Part shown: piece by piece, positions 8,858 to 15,959 of the stretch
Position numbering within the stretch: position 1 is the first letter of the stretch
Layout: each line of letters starts with the position of its first letter
NCBI GenBank assembly: GCA_017629515.1
Contig: JAGBXB010000079.1
Location: 1 to 50,201 of the forward strand
Source: Lentisphaeria bacterium
GTDB taxonomy: Bacteria > Verrucomicrobiota > Lentisphaeria > Victivallales > UBA1829
Direction: 5' to 3'
DNA length: 50,201 nucleotides
Notes under the pieces: model-generated
What the model was told of the DNA's origin: nothing
Databases searched by the model: none
What the model saw: only the letters and a program-made list of their open reading frames with translations
Position numbers and translations under genes: made by a program

Positions 8858-9823
8858 TTAATTTACCTTATTGACGGGATTACCTTCAAGGAATGCTTTT
8901 ACATTATTTACGGAAATGGCAATAAGCCTTTCCCGTGCTTCTTTTGATGCCCATGCCACATGGGGGGTAATGACGGTATTTTTCGCTTTTACAAGGGGAT
9001 TATCCGGTAATGGCGGCTCTTTTTTCAGTACATCCAAACCTGCTCCGGCGATTTTTCCCGTATTCAATGCTTCTGCAAGAGCGTCTTCATCAATAAGTCC
9101 GCCTCTTCCGGTATTGATGAGAATGGCGTTTTTCTTCATAAGAGAGAGAGTTTCCTTATTGATAAGTTCTTTTGTTTCATTTGTAAGGGGGCAATGCAGA
9201 CTTATTACATCACAGGAAGAGAACAACTCCTCCTTTGTCACATATTGCACATCTTTTCCGGGATATTCTGTACGGGTACATACTTTTACATTCATTCCGA
9301 ATGCTTTTGCCGCAACGGCAACTTTCTGACCGATCGTACCGAACCCGTATATGCCGAAAGTCTTGCCGGCAAGTTCCTGGATGGGGGAAACACAATAGGT
9401 GAAGTCCGGAGCTTTTGCCCAATCTCCTTTGTGCACCGAATCTGAATACTTTCCAGTGGAAACCGCAAGTTCCAGAAGAAGGGCAAAAACCTGCTGAACG
9501 ACAGATGGCGTACTGTAAGAGGGGGCATTGCAAACCGTTATCCCCAGAGCGCGTGCCGCCTTTACATCCACAAGATCGTATCCGGTAGCCTGTACGCTGA
9601 TAAGTTTCAATTCCGGAAGTTTTTTCAATAATTCCTCATTGAAGGGTACTTTGTTTATCAGGATGATTTCCGCTTCTTTACTTTTTTCCAGTAATTCTTC
9701 TTCATTGGCGGGAACATGAGGATATACGGTCAGGTCTCCAAGTTTTTCCATTTCTTCCCATGAAAGATCGCCGGGATTTGCCGCATAGCCGTCAAGAATC
9801 ACGATTTTGGGTCTTTTTGTCAT
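8858..9823 (-). CDS. D-2-hydroxyacid dehydrogenase (glycerate dehydrogenase type)
   Basis: A 321-residue NAD(P)-dependent oxidoreductase that interconverts 2-keto acids and D-2-hydroxyacids. The Rossmann motif GFGTIG is at 160-165. The catalytic triad is visible as Arg240 (NTGRGGLID), Glu269 (LKKEPP) and His288 (TPHVAWAS). This spacing and the WAS after the His fit glycerate dehydrogenase / hydroxypyruvate reductase rather than lactate dehydrogenase, but the substrate cannot be fixed. RBS AAGGA; promoter at 9852-9879. It diverges from a PHP-domain gene. Confidence 0.9.
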   Translation of the reverse strand: MTKRPKIVILDGYAANPGDLSWEEMEKLGDLTVYPHVPANEEELLEKSKEAEIILINKVPFNEELLKKLPELKLISVQATGYDLVDVKAARALGITVCNAPSYSTPSVVQQVFALLLELAVSTGKYSDSVHKGDWAKAPDFTYCVSPIQELAGKTFGIYGFGTIGQKVAVAAKAFGMNVKVCTRTEYPGKDVQYVTKEELFSSCDVISLHCPLTNETKELINKETLSLMKKNAILINTGRGGLIDEDALAEALNTGKIAGAGLDVLKKEPPLPDNPLVKAKNTVITPHVAWASKEARERLIAISVNNVKAFLEGNPVNKVN

Positions 9824-9851
9824 AATGAATCCTTTCTTTTGTTTTTTATGA

Positions 9852-9879
9852 AATATACCACAGAAAACGGGAGTTTCAA
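9852..9879 (-). promoter_or_regulatory. Promoter of the hydroxyacid dehydrogenase gene
   Basis: On the minus strand: TTGAAA (9879-9874), 16-bp spacer ending TGTGG, and TATATT (9857-9852). The start codon follows about 28 nt downstream of the -10. Confidence 0.65.
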
Positions 9880-9977
9880 GGGGAAAAAGGAAAGAGAAAA
9901 ATTAAAAAAATCAATTCTTCATATACAGGAAACATTCCGGAAGATATTGAAGCAAATTCCCCTGCAAAAAATTCTGC

Positions 9978-10005
9978 TTGTAATTTATGATATTTGTGGT
10001 ATAGT
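9978..10005 (+). promoter_or_regulatory. Promoter of the PHP-domain gene
   Basis: TTGTAA (9978-9983), 16-bp spacer ending TGTGG, TATAGT (10000-10005). It drives the gene starting at 10078 and lies about 100 bp from the divergent promoter. Confidence 0.6.
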
Positions 10006-10077
10006 AAGTAAAATAAGGCTTACCGGTATATATCAGAATAGTAAAATACACAAAACACATTAAAAAGAGTTTTTCTT

Positions 10078-10965
10078 ATGGATTATTATGGTGAACAACG
10101 CCTTGCTTTGCGGGCGAATCTTCATACACACTCCACTTTATCCGATGGGCAATTGACCCCGGAACAGGTGATTGCTTCCTATGCCGCAGAAGGATATGAT
10201 GTTCTGGCAATGACCGATCATCATCAGGTCAATGATGTGACCCAATGGGACAACCGGGGCATGATCGTCATTCAGGGTGCTGAACTGCATCCGGTTCTTG
10301 CGCCGGATCGTTGTAAATGGCATCTTGTGGCTTTGAATCTGCCGCTGGATTTCAAATGTCTGCGTCCTTTTGAAACCGGAGAAAATGCACAGGAAGTGAT
10401 TGACGCTGTTGCTGCTGCCGGTGGGGAGACTATCGTAGCCCATCCCCACTGGTGCGCGTTCAGTTCGGAAGATATAAAAGAACTGAAAAATTTCCTTGCA
10501 ATGGAAGTATATAATACCGAATGTAAATATTACGGCAGAGCGTACAGCGTACAAACATGGGATGAACTGCTTGCAAAAGGGAAAAAAGTTTGTGCTGTTG
10601 CCGTGGATGATATGCACCGGGCGTGTACTCTTTTCGGCAGCTGGACAGTGATTTGTGCAAAGGAACGCACTCTTCCTGCTGTGATGGATGCCTTGAAAAA
10701 AGGGGAATTTTATGCTACACAGGGCCCCCTGTTCCATAAACTGGCGTTGGAGGGAAACAGGATCTATGCAGAATTTACCGAAGCAGTCATGTGTTCTCTT
10801 GTTCTGAAACAAAGCGGCAGATGTTTGATCATTCCCGGGCAGAATCCTCCCGGCACTTCCGCAGAATGTGATCTGGAAAAATTCCGTATCCCCGGCGGGT
10901 ACGCCAGATGGGTGATCACCGATTCCCAGGGCCGTTCCGCATGGAGTAATCCCATTTATTTCTGA
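10078..10965 (+). CDS. PHP-domain metal-dependent phosphoesterase
   Basis: A 295-residue protein whose first 180 residues form a PHP domain. Metal ligands are visible in the usual order: His16 and His18 (NLHTHS), Asp47-His48-His49 (MTDHH), Glu69 (QGAEL), His122/His124 (VAHPHW) and Asp177-Asp178-His180 (AVDDMH). Such stand-alone PHP proteins hydrolyse small phosphoesters or nucleotides with a two- or three-metal centre. The C-terminal 90 residues (GPLFHKLALEGNRIYAEF, then ARWVITDSQGRSAWSNPI) look like the beta-rich tail common in this subgroup. No signal peptide. The substrate is unknown. A strong terminator follows. Confidence 0.83.
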   Translation: MDYYGEQRLALRANLHTHSTLSDGQLTPEQVIASYAAEGYDVLAMTDHHQVNDVTQWDNRGMIVIQGAELHPVLAPDRCKWHLVALNLPLDFKCLRPFETGENAQEVIDAVAAAGGETIVAHPHWCAFSSEDIKELKNFLAMEVYNTECKYYGRAYSVQTWDELLAKGKKVCAVAVDDMHRACTLFGSWTVICAKERTLPAVMDALKKGEFYATQGPLFHKLALEGNRIYAEFTEAVMCSLVLKQSGRCLIIPGQNPPGTSAECDLEKFRIPGGYARWVITDSQGRSAWSNPIYF

Positions 10966-10992
10966 AAAGGCGTTTTATTACAGTTTTACAGT

Positions 10993-11038
10993 AAAAAAAA
11001 GGGGACTGTTGCAGATTTTTTGCAGCAGCCCCTTTTTA
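10993..11038. terminator. Bidirectional terminator between PHP gene and secreted glycosidase gene
   Basis: AAAAAAGGGG and ACTGTTGCA pair with TGCAGCAG and CCCCTTTTT across a short T-rich loop, with one bulged base. A-tract on the left and T-tract on the right let it end both the plus-strand PHP transcript and the minus-strand operon that stops at 11059. Confidence 0.8.
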
Positions 11039-11058
11039 TATTTCTGCAGAAATTTTTC

Positions 11059-14000
11059 TTATTTCTGAATTTGCAGGGAAATATCATCAATGGCAATATC
11101 CCCTTTGCCCGCTCCCTGTTGAAGAACAAGGTAGATCTGATTTTTCCCGGAGGGCAATTCCAATGTGCCGGAGATTTCCTGCCATGTAGCTTTCCCGCGG
11201 AAACGGATGGCTTTGGAAGTGCCGCCCTGATAGAAGAAACGGACCGCAAGTATGCCGCTTCCTTTTACTTTTCCTTTGAAAAAATATTTTCCGCCGGGAA
11301 GAGTTTTAAGAGGTACTTTTGTGCATACGAAAGTACCTTCCATCCAGAGGAAATGATTTTTTCCTTCCTGTTTTATTTGTACTACAGGCTTACTTTTTCT
11401 GCTGGGGACAGGGTGCATTTCCCAATTGACAGGAAATTCGCTTCCTTCCAGATGCCAGCCGGAGGGGATCTGTTTGGCAGAGGGGAGGGCAAGACGCTGG
11501 AAAGAACCGTTGGAAACCAATTCACCGCCGGCATTTTCCGTATGGGAAATATCCTTTTTCCCCACTGCGTTTTCCTTGCCCTTTTCATAGGCTTTTTTTG
11601 CTTCGGGGGAAAGTGTATTTACTGCTTTCAACCGTTCCTCTTCTGTAATGCCGGGGGCAGAGAAAAAGACCATTTTACGGAAACGGATCTCCTGATTGGT
11701 TACTTTGCGCAATTCAAAGATCCGGGGAAGTTTATTGCTTGTGGAAAGCAAAATCCCTGTCACTTCTCTGGGGATGCCGACAGCCCCTTTCCCGTGCCAT
11801 TGGAGGGAAAACCAGTTTTTCGGCTGTGCCATAAGCGGGGTGAGTGCCATATACATGAAACGCCAGGAAGAGGAGTAAAACTCATTGTCATACATGGCAT
11901 TGAGCATATTTGCCCCGTTACGGGGTTCTCCGTTGGAAATAAAGGAATTGCCTTTATTGTCTCTTATTTCCCATGCAAGGCGTCCCAGACTGCTGTTGCC
12001 CTTTACCCACATACCGATACCATCGGCACCGGCAGGGATGGGAATGGGTTTTTTGAAGCGGTACATGGTATAACCTCCATGATACCAGTAGTCTTCGGGG
12101 AGGGTGGAAATATCGAATTTAACGGCAATACTTTCCCCTTTTTCTGCGTCTTTCACATCTCTGATGGTGGAAGGAACAAGGAAAGAAGCCTGAAATGAGC
12201 GGTCATTAAATGCTCTTCCGTCGATGCGTTCATCTTTTTCCCTGACTCTTTCAAAGAGAGAGGAGCGGAGGTTTACTTGCTGCAAAAGTTTTTCCGGTTC
12301 TTCCATTACAGGAAATTTCCGGGCAAGGATGGTAAGAGAATCCAATTTCCCTTCTGTGATAAAGTATCTTATGGAGCCGTCCGCTTCTGCTTCGATGGAA
12401 GCATTTTTGACGGTATAAAATTTTTCTCTTCCATAGAGATCACAGGAGAAGAGTTTGCTTCCAGCATCCTTTACTTTGATCCGGCATTTTGCAGAACCTT
12501 TGGAAGTCCACAACGCATAAATATTTTTTCCGTCTTCCCGTTTGAATTCAAAAAGATATATATCAGCGGGGCTATCCACACTTTTGACAAACTGCACCTG
12601 ATCCATGATCCCGGTAACGGTCGCAATGGCAGCTGCAAGGGGTTTGGGGTTGAATTGTCTGTCCATACAGCCCAGTGCCCCATAGGTCCTGCCGTTATTG
12701 TAGGCTGTTCCTGTATCGGTGACAGACATGAGGGGGATGGAGTCAAATTTGTAGGCAAACGCGGTCATCACATCCCGCATCAGCCATTGCGCCTGCCGGA
12801 TGGCACTTTCCCGCGGGTCTTTCATATTGTCTGTGGGATTGGAAGAACGGCAGCTCCATTCGTATGTGGCGGTTATGGGCTGGGTCTTAAAGCCATTGAC
12901 CCTTGCCGTTTCCCGCAGAACATACGCACTTCCGTCAGGGTTCCACAAACTGAAACTTTCCGGACTTGCCACCCAGGAACCCACCGCTTCACATCCGATA
13001 TAATCCACAAGGGAGGGATCAAAACCTCTTGCAGCAAATGATTCGATCATCTCCTGCGCCCAGCAGGCATTGCCGAAAACGATTTTCAGATGGGGGAAGT
13101 TTTTCCGGATGATCTGACAATATCTTGCTGCCGCCTTTGCTCTTGCCTTTTCCAGTTTTTCCCGTTTCTCATCCCATTTCCGGGGGGCTTTTTTCAACAG
13201 AGTCACAGGGAGGGGGGCATAGTCTCTCTGGTAACTTTCATGTTGAAGAAGGATTTTCTTACAGGAGGGGTATCTTTTTACCATTTCCCCCACCTGACGG
13301 ATCAGTTCTTTTTCCATTTTCTCCCAGAGTACAGGATCATCGGAAAGAATATTTTTTTCGGAATAGATCCTTTCCAGCATATTGGGGAACTGGGCAAAAC
13401 TTATACCGTATTTCTGCCATTCCGCTTCCGAATGGGTGGTGGCGCAGCTTACCATGAATATTCCGAGTTTTTTGAGGATACTGCCCCATTGATCCATATC
13501 GGCAGGCAGATTATGGGCGTTGCCCCAGTACCAGGAGGAATAGGGGGAGGTGCCTGATTTCCATTTTCTTGCGTATGAGGCAAGTTTGACAAAGGATGTC
13601 GGCAGTGTGGTAAGTATTTCCCCGTTTTCCCATAAAGCAAGTTCAAGGGAAAAATAGCCTTTTCCCGGGGGATCCAATTTAAGGGAAAGAATTTTCTTTT
13701 CCCCGTTTTGAATAGTAAACTCATTTTTCCCGTTAAGGACTTTTTTATTGTCCACATCTTTACATACATAGGAAAGAACATATTTGCCAGCTTTTTTTCC
13801 TGTTACTTCCACAGGGATCTCCACAGGGCCGTCTTCCGGGGTGAAGAGATTGCCGGGCATTTTCTGTTTCAGAACGATATCCACCGGAGTTTTCTGTAAA
13901 GAAATTGCGAAAATTGCCAGAGAGGAACGCATTGTTTCTTTGGTTGTTCTCCCTCCGGGTCCTTGCAAGTCAATATCCAGAAAATCCCGGAAAGGAAGCT

Positions 14001-15150
14001 GTGTCCATGTGTCTCCGGAAATAATATCTTCGATTTGACTGAAAGGAAGATCCAGTTTCACAAGGTAGAGAGGAACTTTTTTCTTCCCCTCTTTGAGTGT
14101 AAGAAGGGCAGTACCCACTTTCCGGATGTCTCTGCTTCCGGAGGAAAGATCCGCTTCCGCTTTTACAATAGCGGCATCCGCTCTACCATATTTTGCATAC
14201 CTTGTCATGACCATACGGAATGCCGGAAGCATATTCCGGTCATTACCGGGAATGGGGGCGGCAAGAACATAGCCTCTCATATAACGGGCGGCAGGGACAC
14301 TCATAAGGAAAGAAGTATCCAGACCGTCAAAAGCCGTACGGGAAAGATCTTTATTCCGGTAGCCGGCTTTATCTGCCACAGGCCGGATCTTGCGCATATC
14401 CACCCCGTGTGTGATATTTTTCTGTATGGGGATGGAAAGAGGTTCATCAAAAGAAAGAACCGCAGGAATATCGTTTTTTGCTCTGGAAGAAAGAAGGATT
14501 TTTTCAAATCCCGGTACACTTTTTTCCTCTTTGGAGAGTTCAAGGATCTTTGCAGAACGGGGATGAAGTACGGCTGTAATGGATGCCATTTTCCCCTCTC
14601 TGAAACTTCCGGCATAGCTGCCATTGATACAGAAAGAAAGGGATTCTTTCTTCTGTACCATCTTCAAATGGAGGAGTTCTTTATTTGCATCCGGATATTT
14701 TTTCAGATCCATTCCGGAAAGAATGGGGGCGTCTATGACTTCCGGATTGGGTTTGATGAAAAGTTTTTTCAGGGGAATATCGGTAAAATTGATCATATAC
14801 TGACCGATAGAAACATTCTTTTTGCCGATTTTCTTTTTGGCATTGGCGGGAATAATAAATTTGTTTGCTGCAGTACTTATACGGATCATGCCGCTTCTGC
14901 CGTTTGCCATAACATAACGCAGCTGCAATTCCCCTTCCGGAAGGAGCCATAAAGAAAGGGGGTGATCTTCCTTGGGCGGGGTAAGGGGCTTAAAGAAATT
15001 GTTATGGGTTCCGTCATTTTTATCCGGACGGAAAAACTTTCCCTCTTTCAATGCTTTTGCCGCAAGAGAATATTCCTCATTGGCATAAAGCACGCCGGAG
15101 GTCGAAAAAAGGCACAAAGAGAGCGCAATGGCAAAGGATGAAAATTTCAT
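11059..15150 (-). CDS. Secreted 1363-aa putative glycoside hydrolase with C-terminal CBM-like module
   Basis: Signal peptide at residues 1-23 (hydrophobic core LSLCLF, then YANEE). Residues 25-520 are mostly beta-rich with no family I can name. About 530-860 read like a clan-A TIM barrel: KWKSGTSPYSSWYW, then LLQHESYQ with Glu638 and ITATYEWSCRS with Glu764, which are placed like an acid/base and nucleophile pair. A beta region follows, and residues 1205-1363 (ELVSNGSF ... IDDISLQ) form a jelly-roll carbohydrate-binding-like module that also ends the DUF4838 protein of the same operon. It is last in a four-gene operon, 14 nt behind a pseudopilin gene. Very long for a single hydrolase. The role as an extracellular or periplasmic polysaccharidase is inferred; the catalytic residues are guesses from position. 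Confidence 0.75.
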   Translation of the reverse strand: MKFSSFAIALSLCLFSTSGVLYANEEYSLAAKALKEGKFFRPDKNDGTHNNFFKPLTPPKEDHPLSLWLLPEGELQLRYVMANGRSGMIRISTAANKFIIPANAKKKIGKKNVSIGQYMINFTDIPLKKLFIKPNPEVIDAPILSGMDLKKYPDANKELLHLKMVQKKESLSFCINGSYAGSFREGKMASITAVLHPRSAKILELSKEEKSVPGFEKILLSSRAKNDIPAVLSFDEPLSIPIQKNITHGVDMRKIRPVADKAGYRNKDLSRTAFDGLDTSFLMSVPAARYMRGYVLAAPIPGNDRNMLPAFRMVMTRYAKYGRADAAIVKAEADLSSGSRDIRKVGTALLTLKEGKKKVPLYLVKLDLPFSQIEDIISGDTWTQLPFRDFLDIDLQGPGGRTTKETMRSSLAIFAISLQKTPVDIVLKQKMPGNLFTPEDGPVEIPVEVTGKKAGKYVLSYVCKDVDNKKVLNGKNEFTIQNGEKKILSLKLDPPGKGYFSLELALWENGEILTTLPTSFVKLASYARKWKSGTSPYSSWYWGNAHNLPADMDQWGSILKKLGIFMVSCATTHSEAEWQKYGISFAQFPNMLERIYSEKNILSDDPVLWEKMEKELIRQVGEMVKRYPSCKKILLQHESYQRDYAPLPVTLLKKAPRKWDEKREKLEKARAKAAARYCQIIRKNFPHLKIVFGNACWAQEMIESFAARGFDPSLVDYIGCEAVGSWVASPESFSLWNPDGSAYVLRETARVNGFKTQPITATYEWSCRSSNPTDNMKDPRESAIRQAQWLMRDVMTAFAYKFDSIPLMSVTDTGTAYNNGRTYGALGCMDRQFNPKPLAAAIATVTGIMDQVQFVKSVDSPADIYLFEFKREDGKNIYALWTSKGSAKCRIKVKDAGSKLFSCDLYGREKFYTVKNASIEAEADGSIRYFITEGKLDSLTILARKFPVMEEPEKLLQQVNLRSSLFERVREKDERIDGRAFNDRSFQASFLVPSTIRDVKDAEKGESIAVKFDISTLPEDYWYHGGYTMYRFKKPIPIPAGADGIGMWVKGNSSLGRLAWEIRDNKGNSFISNGEPRNGANMLNAMYDNEFYSSSWRFMYMALTPLMAQPKNWFSLQWHGKGAVGIPREVTGILLSTSNKLPRIFELRKVTNQEIRFRKMVFFSAPGITEEERLKAVNTLSPEAKKAYEKGKENAVGKKDISHTENAGGELVSNGSFQRLALPSAKQIPSGWHLEGSEFPVNWEMHPVPSRKSKPVVQIKQEGKNHFLWMEGTFVCTKVPLKTLPGGKYFFKGKVKGSGILAVRFFYQGGTSKAIRFRGKATWQEISGTLELPSGKNQIYLVLQQGAGKGDIAIDDISLQIQK

Positions 15151-15164
15151 TTTTATTCTCCTGA

Positions 15165-15929
15165 TCAGCGGTTGTTATTGCCGAATCTGCCGCCATCCCA
15201 GCAGACCGGACGGTTTGCGGCGGTGCCGTTATATGTATCCAAATCGCCGATATTATATGGATTGAAAGGATTTCTGATCTTCTTGTTGCGTACAGAACCA
15301 TCTCCGTAAACGATATTCATTTCGCCTTTGTGGCGGAAACTGTCCGGAAGATTGTTTACTTTTTTAGCGTAACCGTAGCAGTTGCCGTAGGAATAATCTT
15401 CATCCTTTGTTTCAATACAGAGATAAACTTTGGAAAAATGTTTGATTTCCGCAAGTTTTGCCTGTGTATTCAATGCCTTTGATGCATCCTGTGTCTGAGC
15501 ATAATTACTGCCCAGGCAGTGGGCATTGAAGCCGTAGGGGAGAGTCTGACCGTTTGCAGTGATCGTTCCATCGGAATCTATTTTCGGAGGAAGGGCAGAA
15601 ACTCCATTGCGATCTTTCCAGACCATGGCGGGGCAGAGCATTGTTTTTACAGGAATATATTTTCCGTGAATGATCAAAGCGTGAGGCCAGGGCTTACCGT
15701 CAACATTACTTCCCACATTCTGTATAAGTCCGCCGGGATAAAATTCTTTATTGTCTTCATTGTAAAAACTGAACGCAAGTCCGATTTGTTTCATGCTGCT
15801 GGAACAGGAGATTTTTTTTGCAAAATCTCTTGCTCTGTTCAGGGCGGGCAGCAGCATTCCGGCAAGGATGGCGATGATGGCAATGACCACCAATAACTCA
15901 ATGAGTGTGAATTTCTGACTTCTTTTCAT
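15165..15929 (-). CDS. Prepilin-type (pseudopilin) H-X9-DG protein A
   Basis: A 254-residue protein with a type IV pilin-like N-terminus: [19 protein letters not shown] from residue 7, with Glu11 as the conserved fifth residue of the mature form, then LPALNRAR. The C-terminal part has His200 followed nine residues later by Asp210-Gly211 (VYGDGSV), the H-X9-DG motif of prepilin-type processing-associated proteins. The residue before the expected cleavage is Lys instead of the usual Gly. Such proteins are inserted by a prepilin peptidase/T2SS-like machine and are common in Planctomycetes-Verrucomicrobia-Lentisphaerae bacteria; their role is unknown. It sits between two secreted glycan proteins in one operon, which suggests a part in displaying or exporting them. 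RBS AAGGA. Confidence 0.9.
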   Translation of the reverse strand: MKRSQKFTLIELLVVIAIIAILAGMLLPALNRARDFAKKISCSSSMKQIGLAFSFYNEDNKEFYPGGLIQNVGSNVDGKPWPHALIIHGKYIPVKTMLCPAMVWKDRNGVSALPPKIDSDGTITANGQTLPYGFNAHCLGSNYAQTQDASKALNTQAKLAEIKHFSKVYLCIETKDEDYSYGNCYGYAKKVNNLPDSFRHKGEMNIVYGDGSVRNKKIRNPFNPYNIGDLDTYNGTAANRPVCWDGGRFGNNNR

Positions 15930-15959
15930 TTGTAAGTCCTTTCTTTGGTATGGTTTATT

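Noticed and set aside
9839..10063. 74-codon plus-strand frame between the dehydrogenase and PHP genes
   Set aside because: It covers both divergent promoters, is Lys/Ile-rich as expected from A/T-rich DNA, and has no RBS.
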